Positions 9,136-17,609 of a stretch of 64,000 nt of DNA are shown piece after piece; positions within the stretch are counted from its first letter, which is position 1; each line of letters begins with the position of its first letter. The DNA comes from CAYRSS01 sp964426945 (GTDB taxonomy: Bacteria > Planctomycetota > Phycisphaerae > UBA1845). The position numbers and the translations under genes are program-made. The stretch lies in the NCBI GenBank assembly GCA_964426945.1, contig CAYRSS010000019.1, forward strand, positions 6,113 through 70,112, written 5' to 3'. The notes beneath the pieces were generated by a model. The model did no database searches. It had not been told where the DNA came from and saw nothing but the letters and a program-made list of their open reading frames with translations.

Positions 9136-10359
9136 ATGAAGGCCATCGTCTTTCAGCGAAGTATCCCGCGCTACGCGCTGCTCCGGTACGCGGGGCCGCG
9201 GATGCGGTCGCTCTACACCAGCGGGGCGTCGCCGGTCGCCCTGCTCGACGTCCCGCCGCCGAAGCTGCCGGGGCCGGGATGGGTTCGCGTCACGCCGAAG
9301 CTGGCGGGGGTATGCGGCTCGGACCTGGCCACCATCACCTGCAAGGGCAGCCCTTACCTGGCGCCGGTCACCTCGATGCCCTTTGTGCTGGGTCACGAAG
9401 TGGTCGGCGTCGTCGCAGAAACCACCTCCGGCGTGACGCGCGTCCGCACGGGCGACCGGGTCGTGCTTCAGCCTGCATTGGGGTGCGCGGTGCGCGGGCT
9501 GACGCCGCCGTGCGAGCGCTGCGCCGCGGGCGAGATCGCCCTCTGTCGCCACGTCACCCGCGGGGCGATCTCCGCCGGAATCCAGACCGGCTACTGCCGC
9601 GACACGGGCGGCGGATGGAGCGAAGGGTTTGTCGCGCACGAGTCGCAACTCTACCGCGTGCCCGCGGCGATGCCCGACCGCGTGGCGGTGCTGGTCGAGC
9701 CTTTTGCCTGCGCGCTGCACGCGGCGCTGCGGGCCGCGCCGGGTCCCGCTGATACGGTCTTCGTGATGGGCTGCGGCGCGGTGGGGCTGCTGTTGATCGC
9801 CGCCCTGCGGGCTTCGGGTTGCACGTCGCGGATTGTGGCGGTGGCGCGCTATCCCCATCAGCAGCGGCTGGCGAAAGAACTGGGTGCGTCCGAGCTGACT
9901 GCCGCGCGCGGCACGACGGCGGAGCGCTACGCCGCCTGGGCGAAGTCGCTCAGTGCGGAGGTGCTGCGGCCGGAGCTGGGCAAGCCCGCGGTGATCGGCG
10001 GGGCCGACGTGACCTACGACTGCGTGGCGAGCAGCGAGAGCCTCGACGACTGCATCCGATTCACGCGCAGCGGCGGGACCATGGTGGTCGTCGGCATGCC
10101 CGGCGTCCCCTCGGGTGTGGACTGGACCCCGCTGTGGTATAAGGAACTGACGCTGTCGGCCGCCTATGCGTACGGGGTGGAGGGCGCGGACCGCCGCCCG
10201 ACGTTTGAGCTGGCCATCGAGCGACTCGGGCCGATCGCAGACCGGGTGGCGCCGCTGGTGGCCTCGCCGCTGCCGCTGGCGGACTACCGCGCAGCCTTCC
10301 GCGCGGCGCTGAACACCGGCGAAAGCGGAACCGTCAAGACCGTCTTCCAACCCACGTAG
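9136..10359 (+). CDS. Zinc-dependent alcohol dehydrogenase, medium-chain (MDR) family
   Basis: 407 residues starting MKAIVFQRS. The catalytic zinc region GVCGSDL and the GHEVVG motif lie in the first 100 residues. A cysteine cluster (CAVRGLTPPCERCAAGEIALC, shortened here to its C positions) is the structural zinc lobe. A Rossmann glycine pattern, VMGCGAVGLL, binds NAD(P). It is probably an alcohol/aldehyde oxidoreductase. Its position between a fatty-acyl reductase module and a lipid kinase suggests interconversion of long-chain alcohols or of a glycerol-linked intermediate (inference). Confidence 0.85.
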   Translation: MKAIVFQRSIPRYALLRYAGPRMRSLYTSGASPVALLDVPPPKLPGPGWVRVTPKLAGVCGSDLATITCKGSPYLAPVTSMPFVLGHEVVGVVAETTSGVTRVRTGDRVVLQPALGCAVRGLTPPCERCAAGEIALCRHVTRGAISAGIQTGYCRDTGGGWSEGFVAHESQLYRVPAAMPDRVAVLVEPFACALHAALRAAPGPADTVFVMGCGAVGLLLIAALRASGCTSRIVAVARYPHQQRLAKELGASELTAARGTTAERYAAWAKSLSAEVLRPELGKPAVIGGADVTYDCVASSESLDDCIRFTRSGGTMVVVGMPGVPSGVDWTPLWYKELTLSAAYAYGVEGADRRPTFELAIERLGPIADRVAPLVASPLPLADYRAAFRAALNTGESGTVKTVFQPT

Positions 10360-10397
10360 CCCGGCCGGCGTGCCGGGGCCGCGACCGATGGATCACC

Positions 10398-11987
10398 ATG
10401 ACCCAGAGCAGCTCCCCGAACATCCACACCGTCACGCGGGATGACCCGCCGTTTCTCTTTCACCGCGGGGAGGGCTTCAACCGCCACCGCCTGCCGCCGG
10501 GCACGCGCGTCATCTATCCCAACGCGCCGCTGCCCGCCCTGCCCGATCGCCGGGCGGCCATCGAGCACGCCATCGACCACCCGCTGGGTTGCGAGCCGCT
10601 GGCCGCGCTGCTGCGCCCCGGGATGAAGGTGACCATCGCGCTCGACGACGTGTCGCTGCCGCTGCCGCGCATGGCCGCGCCGGACGTCCGCCAGAGTGTC
10701 ATCGAGATCCTGCTGGAACGCCTGGAGAAGGCGGGCATCTCCGACATTCACCTGATCGTGGCCATCTGTCTGCACCGCCGTACGACGCCGGCGGAGATGA
10801 AACACTTCGTCGGCCCTGAGATCTTCCGACGCTTCTACCCGGACCGCTACTACAACCACGACGCTGAAGACCCGCAGGGCGCCGCGTTCCTGGGCACCAC
10901 CGACATGGGCGAAGAGGTCGAGATCAACCGCCGCGCCGCTGAGTCGGACCTGATCATCTACGTCAACATCAACCTCGTGACCATGGACGGCGGACACAAG
11001 TCGGTGCCCATCGGCCTGGCGACCTACCGCAGCGTCCGCCACCACCACAACGCCCACATGATGCTGCACGACAGCAGCTACATGGACCCGCCGCGCAGCG
11101 ACTTCCACCGCTCGTGCGAACGCATGGGCGCGATCGTGGCGAAGCACACGAAGATCTTTACGATCGAGACGACGCTCAACGGCGATACGTTTCACAGCCT
11201 GCTGGGCTACCTCATGAAGCGCGAGCACGACTGGGGGATCCTCGACCGCCTCGCCTATCACGGCGGGCGGCTGGGGCTCGCGGCGCTGCCCGGCCCGCTG
11301 CGGCGAAAGGCCTACAACGCCCTGCCCGCGCCCTACGGGCTGACCGGCGTGCACGCCGGGCGCACCGACGAGGTTCACCCGCGCACGCTCGCCAACGTCG
11401 ACCGTCAGCAGGAGGTCGTCGTGCCGGGGCAGGCCGACATCGTGCTGATGGGGCTGCCGTCGATCGGACCCTACAACGTCAACTCGATTCTCAACCCGAT
11501 CCTCGTGCAGTGCCTGTCCACGGGGTATTTCTTCAATTTCTACCGTGAAAAACCGCTGGTGCGGCGCGGCGGCGTGCTCATCGTCGACCACCCGCTGGAA
11601 AACAAGTTCAACCTGCTGCACCATCCGTCGTACTACGACTTCTTCAACGACCTGCTGCCCCAGACGCGCAGCCCGCGCGAACTGGAGCACCGATTCGAGA
11701 AGTCCTACGCCGAGAACGAGCGCTACCGCGACCTGTACCGCCGCTCCTATGCCTATCACGGCGTGCATCCCTTCTACATGTGGTACTGGGGGGCGCACGG
11801 CATGGCGCACTGCGGCAAGGTGATCGCCATCAATCCGAAGAGCCACGAGGCCGCCCGGCGCATCGGCTTCGACATCGCTCCGAACATCCCCGCGGCGCTC
11901 GACCTGGCCCGGCAGTTCCTGAAGACCACTGAACCGAGCATCTACTACTACCACTGCCCGCCGATCATCATGTGTCGGGTGCTGTAG
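10398..11987 (+). CDS. LarA-like protein (lactate racemase/DUF2088 family)
   Basis: 529 residues. The N-terminal half fits the DUF2088/LarA fold: IALDDVSLPLPR (the usual D-D/x-x-R-P position), then ILLERLEKAGISDIHLIVAI with CLHRRTTPAEM where LarA has G-x-HR-x-x-T-x-E, then FLGTTDMGEEVEINR and MDGGHKSVPIG. Lys201 in the GGHKS segment is where LarA proteins attach the nickel-pincer cofactor, and it is conserved here. LarA enzymes catalyse racemisation or epimerisation of 2-hydroxy acids. This protein is longer than lactate racemase (about 420-430 residues), and no larB, larC or larE is in the window. In this cluster its substrate is more likely a lipid-related hydroxy compound than lactate (inference). 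Confidence 0.7.
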   Translation: MTQSSSPNIHTVTRDDPPFLFHRGEGFNRHRLPPGTRVIYPNAPLPALPDRRAAIEHAIDHPLGCEPLAALLRPGMKVTIALDDVSLPLPRMAAPDVRQSVIEILLERLEKAGISDIHLIVAICLHRRTTPAEMKHFVGPEIFRRFYPDRYYNHDAEDPQGAAFLGTTDMGEEVEINRRAAESDLIIYVNINLVTMDGGHKSVPIGLATYRSVRHHHNAHMMLHDSSYMDPPRSDFHRSCERMGAIVAKHTKIFTIETTLNGDTFHSLLGYLMKREHDWGILDRLAYHGGRLGLAALPGPLRRKAYNALPAPYGLTGVHAGRTDEVHPRTLANVDRQQEVVVPGQADIVLMGLPSIGPYNVNSILNPILVQCLSTGYFFNFYREKPLVRRGGVLIVDHPLENKFNLLHHPSYYDFFNDLLPQTRSPRELEHRFEKSYAENERYRDLYRRSYAYHGVHPFYMWYWGAHGMAHCGKVIAINPKSHEAARRIGFDIAPNIPAALDLARQFLKTTEPSIYYYHCPPIIMCRVL

Positions 11988-12052
11988 GAAGCGGCTGGTT
12001 GAGAGTTGCCGGGAGGGGTGTGCCTCCGGCAACCGACCGCGAATGAAACCGA

Positions 12053-12991
12053 ATGCCACCAGACGCCCGCATCCTGATTGTGGCCAACCCGACATCAGGG
12101 CGCGGGCGCGGCTCGGACATGGCCTCGCGCGTCGCCGCCGCGCTGCGCCGGCGGAGCGCCGCCGTCGACATCCGCTACACCGCCCACGCGGGCGACGGTG
12201 AGCGTATCGCCCGGGAGATGCTGGCCGACGCGGCATCGCGCCCGCGATGCATCGTGGCCTGCGGCGGCGACGGCACCATCCAGGAGGTCGTCAACGCCCT
12301 GATGGCCGATCGCGCCGCCGCGCCCAACGACGACGAACCCGTCGCGCTGGGCCTCGCCCCGGCCGGCCGCTGCAACGACTTCGCCCGCGTGCTGGGAATC
12401 CGCAAGGATCCGGAGGTCATCGCCGACGCCCTGCTTGCCGGCCGGCGATGCCCGATCGATCTCGGACGGGTCAACGGGCGCTACTTCTGCACGGTGGTCA
12501 CGGCGGGCATCGATGCGGAGGTTTCGCAGTTCGTCGACACGATGCGCATGCCGCTGAAGGGCACCATCGCCTACATCTACGGCGCGATGCGCGTCCTTGC
12601 CCGCTACCGGGCGCCGCAGGTGCGCGTGACGGGGGACTTCGGCGACGTGGAGGGACCGATCTTCCTCGCGTCGAGCGCGAACACCTCTTCGTACGGCGGG
12701 GCGATCCCCATCGCGCCGGGCGCGTCGCCGGTCGACGGGTTGCTGTCGCTGTGCATCATCCGGGCGATGCCGCGGTGGCGGGCGCTGATGCTGGTGCCGC
12801 AGGTGCTGATGGGGCGGCACGAACGGCTGCGCGAAGTGCGGATCGTCGCGACCAGGCAGGTCAGGATCGAGTCCGACGAGTGCCTGCGGCTCTGGGCCGA
12901 CGGCGAGCCGGTCGCCGAAACGCCGGCGACGATCGACGTCCTGTCCCACGCGATCGATGTGATGCTGCCGCCCGGCGCCCCGTGGCACTGA
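12053..12991 (+). CDS. Diacylglycerol kinase family lipid kinase (YegS/DagK type)
   Basis: 312 residues starting MPPDARILIVANPTSGRGRG, the nucleotide-binding start of this family. The catalytic-domain hallmark GGDGTIQEVVNAL follows at about residue 70, and LAPAGRCNDFARVLGI matches the usual G-T-x-N-D-F/L-A-R segment, with Arg-Cys replacing Gly-Thr. The C-terminal beta domain ends near EPVAETPATIDVL. It probably phosphorylates a diacylglycerol- or alkylglycerol-like lipid. It closes the co-directional cluster that begins at plsC. Confidence 0.82.
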   Translation: MPPDARILIVANPTSGRGRGSDMASRVAAALRRRSAAVDIRYTAHAGDGERIAREMLADAASRPRCIVACGGDGTIQEVVNALMADRAAAPNDDEPVALGLAPAGRCNDFARVLGIRKDPEVIADALLAGRRCPIDLGRVNGRYFCTVVTAGIDAEVSQFVDTMRMPLKGTIAYIYGAMRVLARYRAPQVRVTGDFGDVEGPIFLASSANTSSYGGAIPIAPGASPVDGLLSLCIIRAMPRWRALMLVPQVLMGRHERLREVRIVATRQVRIESDECLRLWADGEPVAETPATIDVLSHAIDVMLPPGAPWH

Positions 12992-13001
12992 GACGACGGC
13001 C

Positions 13002-14231
13002 TTACGACTGCATGTCGAGAATGCGCATTACTTCCTCGATGGTCGTCAGCCCCTCGGCGACCATGAGCTTGGCCGAGTGACGCAGCGGGATCATGCCCTG
13101 GGCGATGGCCTGGGCTTCGATCGCGTCGGGGCTGGCCACCCTCTGCACCAGTTCGCGGATCGTCGCATTGCACACCAGCATCTCGAAGATGCCCGATCGC
13201 CCCTTGTAGCCGGTGTGGTTGCACGACGCGCAGCCGCGCCCCTGGTGTAGCACCGGCCGGGCGCCGCTCGGCAGCAGGTGGGCGATCTCGGCGAACATGT
13301 CCAACCCCGCGGTGCCGTCGAGCGTCTCGACGCAGTCCGGGCAGATCCGCCGCACGAGGTGCTGGGCGATGACGCCGCGCAGCGTGGCCGCCGCCAGGTG
13401 CGGATGGGCCCCCAGCCCGAGCATCGAGTGAATCGCGCCCGACGCGCTGGTCGAGTGCAGCGTGGCGAAGACGAGCTGCCCCGTCGCGGCGGCCCGCACC
13501 GTCGTGGTGGCCGTCCGGCTGTCGCGGACCTCACCCACCATGATGACGTCGGGGTCCTGCCGGAGCACCGCGGGAAGAATGTCGCCGAAGTCCAGCCCGA
13601 TCCGCGGGAACACCTGGCTCTGGTGCACGCCCGGCAGGTCGAACTCGATCGGATCCTCCAGCGTGTTGATCTTGGCCGTGCCGTCGTTGAGCGCGCTGAG
13701 AATCGAGTAGAGCGTGGTGGTCTTGCCGCTGCCGGTCGAGCCGGTGACCAGCACCAGCCCGTGCGGCTGGCGGATCAGCGACCAGAGCACCCCCTTCATC
13801 CGCGGCGGCAGCCCCAGCCGGTCGATGTCGAAGATCTGGTTGCGGCGGTCGAGGATGCGCAGGGCGAGATCCTCGCCGAAAAAGGTCCGCATCGTGCTCA
13901 CACGTACGTCGACCGGCTCTTCACCGTCCATGACGATGATGCGGCCATCCTGCGGCTTGCGGTGCTCCGCCGGATCGAGACGGGCCTCGACTTTCGCATA
14001 GCCGATGACGCGCGTGCCCCAGTCCATCGACACGCGGCCCAGCTCGCGGAGCATGCCGTCGTGGCGGATGGTGATCGTGTAGCCGTGCTTCTGAGCGGAG
14101 AGGTACAGGTCGCCCGCGCCCTGGTGGGCGGCGTAGCGGATGAGCGTGTCAAACGATTCGCTCGCCGAGGCCGCCTGCTGGACGAGGTTGCGCACAACGG
14201 GCGAGGCGTTGGTCAGTACGGTGGCAATCAT
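13002..14231 (-). CDS. GspE/PilB-type secretion or pilus assembly ATPase
   Basis: 409 residues from ATG 14231; a longer open frame to 14336 is rejected because this ATG overlaps the stop of the upstream STAS gene (ATGA). Hallmarks are Walker A GSTGSGKTTTLYS, the Asp box, Walker B IMVGEVRDSRTA, and a C-terminal four-cysteine zinc element (CPDC then CASC). The usual N-terminal regulatory domains of GspE/PilB are short here. The ATPase powers pseudopilus or pilus assembly at the inner membrane. No platform or secretin gene is adjacent, though prepilin-type and secretin-N-domain proteins occur elsewhere in the window. Confidence 0.85.
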   Translation of the reverse strand: MIATVLTNASPVVRNLVQQAASASESFDTLIRYAAHQGAGDLYLSAQKHGYTITIRHDGMLRELGRVSMDWGTRVIGYAKVEARLDPAEHRKPQDGRIIVMDGEEPVDVRVSTMRTFFGEDLALRILDRRNQIFDIDRLGLPPRMKGVLWSLIRQPHGLVLVTGSTGSGKTTTLYSILSALNDGTAKINTLEDPIEFDLPGVHQSQVFPRIGLDFGDILPAVLRQDPDVIMVGEVRDSRTATTTVRAAATGQLVFATLHSTSASGAIHSMLGLGAHPHLAAATLRGVIAQHLVRRICPDCVETLDGTAGLDMFAEIAHLLPSGARPVLHQGRGCASCNHTGYKGRSGIFEMLVCNATIRELVQRVASPDAIEAQAIAQGMIPLRHSAKLMVAEGLTTIEEVMRILDMQS

Positions 14232-14599
14232 GCGGTGAGCATCTCCCGGGCCCCGTCCATGTCCTGGGCAACGGGGATGAGCCGCGACAGGCCGACGACG
14301 TCGAACGTCTGACCGATGACGGGCGGCACGTCGCACAGCACCAGCCGGCCGCCCCCGCCGCGCAGCTCGCGGTGCACCGCCAGCAGCGAGGAGATGCCCG
14401 CCGAATCAATGAAGCTGACCGCCGCCAGGTTGAGCACCACCGGGCTGGTCGCCCAGGCGGCGCCGGCCGTGGCCAGCAGCGATTCGCGAATCTGGGCGTC
14501 AGCACCCCACCCGATGTGCCCCGACGCGCGGACGCAGCAGACCTCCGCGGCGCGGGCCTCGGAGGGGGTAGCGGATTTCGTGTTCAGTTCCGAAGTCAT
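14228..14599 (-). CDS. STAS-domain protein (anti-sigma factor antagonist type)
   Basis: 123 residues from ATG 14599, preceded by AGGA. The core VVLNLAAVSFIDSAGISSLL contains the D-S-A-G site whose serine is phosphorylated in SpoIIAA-like antagonists. The rest (GGRLVLCDVPPVIGQTFDVV) fits the STAS beta-alpha fold. It overlaps the ATPase gene by four bases, so translation is coupled. No serine kinase of the RsbW type is next to it. Whether it controls a sigma factor or the ATPase is open; the coupling favours a role near the ATPase (inference). Confidence 0.8.
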   Translation of the reverse strand: MTSELNTKSATPSEARAAEVCCVRASGHIGWGADAQIRESLLATAGAAWATSPVVLNLAAVSFIDSAGISSLLAVHRELRGGGGRLVLCDVPPVIGQTFDVVGLSRLIPVAQDMDGAREMLTA

Positions 14600-15176
14600 G
14601 CAGGATTCCTGAGAGCGCCCGAGGCCGAAGCACGCCGTCGCCGTGGCGACCGGGCGGCAGATCCTCCGAAGGCCGACGACCCGGCCGGGCAGGTTCGACA
14701 CGTGGCGCGCCCCAATTCCCTTGTCGGCGGGGCCGTCTCGCGAGTGTTGCCCCAACCCCTGAATCACGCCGCAGCAGGGCGATAACGGGTGGACCCGACG
14801 GGGGATAGTCCGGATTCCGCTCGCCGAGCGAGTCGATGCGCGGCGCCGGGCACGCGGCCATTCGCCGCCGTGCCGGCCGGGTCCGTGCAGGCGTCGCGCA
14901 GGCCCCGGCGAGCAGCGCTGATCGCCAGTCAGCCGGCCGCCATCTATCGGACGATGGCTCTTCCCCGGGCATTTCCGCCGCGCAGCCCCGACCTTTTCGT
15001 GTAAGAACCGATCCGCGGCCGCCGTTCCCCTCCTGTCGTGGCCGGGGGACCGAAAAACCGGCCGGGAGTCTGGGAATGGGCTTGATGTTGAGACATTCTC
15101 GGAACTATGGTGGTCGGATCACTTCCATAGCCTGACTCCGTTCCTGGCGTCATTGCCTTTCAGAAGGAGGGTTGTC
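14600..15176. other. Intergenic region between divergent genes
   Basis: About 580 bases with no supported gene. The leftward part should hold the promoter of the STAS/ATPase pair. The rightward part has a possible promoter at 15082-15111. Open frames here are proline- and arginine-rich shadows. Confidence 0.5.
15082..15111 (+). promoter_or_regulatory. Possible sigma-70 promoter for the dockerin-repeat protein
   Basis: TTGATG (15082-15087), an 18-base spacer and TATGGT (15106-15111). The downstream leader would be about 60 bases to the GTG at 15177. The match is moderate. Confidence 0.35.
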
Positions 15177-17498
15177 GTGTTGCGACGCAGTACCGCATTC
15201 AGCCTGATCGTCTTCATCCTCAGCACTGCCCCGGCTCCGGGGGCCACGCTGACCATCGTGGCCCTGGACGGTCCTCACGCGTACACCGGCGGTGTCCCCT
15301 CGCTGACCAACGGCGGAGTCGGCATCAACGCCAGCGGCGGCGGGTTGCCCCCGAGCGCCGGCGGACCGGGGATCACGGTGGAGCAGGGCTGCACGGCGCG
15401 AATCGGCGTCGTGGTCGAACTGCGAGACGGAGTTCCGAACCAGCTCAGCATCGCCAACATTTACTTCACCGGCGCGCCCAGTGGCTCGCCGGGGGCGGTG
15501 GATCTGGCGGGCGTCGTACACACGGCGACCAACGCTGGCGGCAACCTGTGGAACAGATGTCAATTCACCACCGGAATGGACCATTGGATCGCCGGCGCCA
15601 CCGGCGGTGGCCAGCCGACGCTGACCGGCGGCGGCCCCGCGCCGTTCGTCGAGAACTTCCATGTGCTCGCCGACGACAGCTCCGGACTGGGTGGCGGCAG
15701 CGGGAACACCTTCGACCAGCCGAACGCGACGTTCCTGCTCACCGAGATCGTCGTCCACGGCGTGGGGCCGGTCGGGGCCGAGGCCCGCGTCAACTTCGAC
15801 GTCGCGCCGGGCGCCACCTTCCTCGCGTCGGATGCGTTCACGCCTTTCACCTTCCAGAACGCGGATCCGCCGCCGGCGGGCGCCTTCAACGGACTCGGCC
15901 GCTGGTGGGCGCGCAACGGCCGCCTGGCGACGAACGCCTTCCCGATCGAAATCATCGACCCCTGCAACGTGACGGACGTGGGCGGATGCTGCCTGCAGGA
16001 TGGTTGCGCGGAAGCGATAGCCTCGGATGAGTGTGCCCTGCTCGGCGGCAGTTTCCTGGGGGCAGACGTCGCCTGTTTCCCCGGCGCATGTGGGGATGGC
16101 GCGTGCTGCATCGCCGACATGTGCGAGATAGTCCCGGAGGATCGCTGCCTGGCGTTCGGCGGCGTCTTCCACGGCGTCGGCGCGGCCTGCCAGCCCACCA
16201 CCTGCGAGTCGATCGGCGCGTGCTGCCTGCCAGACGCCAGCGCCTGCGTCTATCGCGATGAAGTGACATGCACCGCCCTCGGAGGCAGCTTCCTCGGCAT
16301 CGGCGAGGTGTGCGTCGGGGCGCAGACCGTGCTCGTCCCTGACCACAGCGCGCCCAACCCGGCCCTCTGGACGCACACGATCCAGACGATCGCCCCGGGC
16401 ACGTGCGACAACCTTCGCGGCGTCGAGCCGGCCTGCGTCAACTCGCCCGTGAAGTTCGACGCCTGGATCACCTGGGTAGGCGGGACGAGCTGCCACGACT
16501 TCGGTCAGCCCGACGCCGTGCCGCTCCCGGCCGGCTTCTTCGGGCCGGGGTCCGACCCCTTCACCGGGACGATCTGCTTCGTCGGCGAACCGCTCGGCAT
16601 CACCCCCTGGGGCGACTTCGGCAGCGCCGACACCATCGTGCGACGCTACGGCGATCCCTTCACGCGCTTCGCTCCCGTCTCGCCGACGCCCGCCACGGTC
16701 GACATCGAGATTGTCGCCCTCAACCTCGTCAGCACCGCGCCGATCAACGTCACCTACAACGGGGGCACCAACCCGGAACCGTGGTCCGTCCGGGTCGACC
16801 TGTCCGCAGTACACACCGATGCCAATCCGAGCAACGACCCGCCGCTCGGTTCGCTCACGGCCGTCAAGAGCCATTGCAACGGCGGAACCTATTCATCTTT
16901 CGTCTCCGTCCAGCCCCGGTTCACCTTCGCGAAGGTCTCCAACCCGGGCGAGACGCACGTCTTCGACACCGGCCTCGCGGGCCAGCCGCCCGTCACGATG
17001 ACGATGGACGAGGACCACTGGGTCATGGACCCGGACCCGCTGCTGCTGACGTCGAACCCGGTCTGCTCGAACTTCCGGCCGGGCCTGCAGGAGAACGAGC
17101 CGACCACGGACTGCCTCGGGGCCTGCTGCCGCGAGTCGGGCTGCACCCAGGAAACGGCCGCCTGCGCGTTCGTCTGCAACGTGTACGATCACGCGCCGCC
17201 GACGTTCCTCGGTTGCTTCGGCGACATCGACGGCAACGGCGTGGTCAACGCCGGCGACCGTGGTTTCGTCAGCGCCAACATCGGGGCCACCGACAGGATC
17301 CTGGTTTGCCGGCACGACATCGACGGGAACGGCGTCGTCAACGCCGGCGACCGCGGCTTCGTCTCGGCCAACATCGGCCAGTGCGTGGACCTGCCCGACT
17401 ACCAGAACGGCAGCGGGCTGAACCATGGCGTCCCCGACACGCGGTTCGACAACGGCAGCTTCCTCGGCATCGGGTCCTCCTGCGACCAGTGTCCGTAG
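15177..17498 (+). CDS. Secreted protein with cysteine-rich GACC repeats and a dockerin-like C terminus
   Basis: 773 residues from GTG 15177, chosen because a strong AGAAGGAGGG (15161-15170) sits six bases upstream; an upstream TTG at 15153 lacks this. A signal peptide is followed by a beta-rich domain. Three or four copies of a cysteine repeat follow (GGCCLQDGCAE, DGACCIADMCE, IGACCLPDASAC), each continuing with a GGSFLG- or GGVFHG-type element and a further Cys. Near the C terminus are two near-identical calcium-loop repeats, DIDGNGVVNAGDRGFVSANI, as in type I dockerins. Such proteins are typical of planctomycete secretomes. The repeats may mediate calcium-dependent surface or complex assembly (inference). 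The specific role is unknown. Confidence 0.75.
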   Translation: MLRRSTAFSLIVFILSTAPAPGATLTIVALDGPHAYTGGVPSLTNGGVGINASGGGLPPSAGGPGITVEQGCTARIGVVVELRDGVPNQLSIANIYFTGAPSGSPGAVDLAGVVHTATNAGGNLWNRCQFTTGMDHWIAGATGGGQPTLTGGGPAPFVENFHVLADDSSGLGGGSGNTFDQPNATFLLTEIVVHGVGPVGAEARVNFDVAPGATFLASDAFTPFTFQNADPPPAGAFNGLGRWWARNGRLATNAFPIEIIDPCNVTDVGGCCLQDGCAEAIASDECALLGGSFLGADVACFPGACGDGACCIADMCEIVPEDRCLAFGGVFHGVGAACQPTTCESIGACCLPDASACVYRDEVTCTALGGSFLGIGEVCVGAQTVLVPDHSAPNPALWTHTIQTIAPGTCDNLRGVEPACVNSPVKFDAWITWVGGTSCHDFGQPDAVPLPAGFFGPGSDPFTGTICFVGEPLGITPWGDFGSADTIVRRYGDPFTRFAPVSPTPATVDIEIVALNLVSTAPINVTYNGGTNPEPWSVRVDLSAVHTDANPSNDPPLGSLTAVKSHCNGGTYSSFVSVQPRFTFAKVSNPGETHVFDTGLAGQPPVTMTMDEDHWVMDPDPLLLTSNPVCSNFRPGLQENEPTTDCLGACCRESGCTQETAACAFVCNVYDHAPPTFLGCFGDIDGNGVVNAGDRGFVSANIGATDRILVCRHDIDGNGVVNAGDRGFVSANIGQCVDLPDYQNGSGLNHGVPDTRFDNGSFLGIGSSCDQCP

Positions 17499-17569
17499 GA
17501 GGCTTCTCGAGGGCACCGGTCGGCGACCAGCCGCTCGCATTGCCCACGATCACCGCGCGTTGTATCCTC

Positions 17570-17609
17570 GCCGCCCGCCCGCGAATCCATCGCCGGCGGG
17601 CGGCTTTTT
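17570..17609 (+). terminator. Rho-independent terminator abutting the SDR start codon
   Basis: A perfect ten-base stem, GCCGCCCGCC (17570-17579) and GGCGGGCGGC (17595-17604), is followed by TTTTT (17605-17609). The next base is the first base of the GTG start of the following gene, so the distal stem is also its only purine-rich ribosome-binding candidate. Confidence 0.75.

Noticed and set aside
1..13000. A complete BREX defence locus around the BrxD-like gene
   Set aside because: No brxA/B/C, pglX or pglZ-like genes were seen; the following genes are lipid-synthesis genes.
13002..14336. Longer start (14336) of the GspE-type ATPase
   Set aside because: The extra 35 residues are Arg-rich and lie inside the STAS coding sequence; ATG 14231 overlaps the STAS stop in the usual coupled manner.
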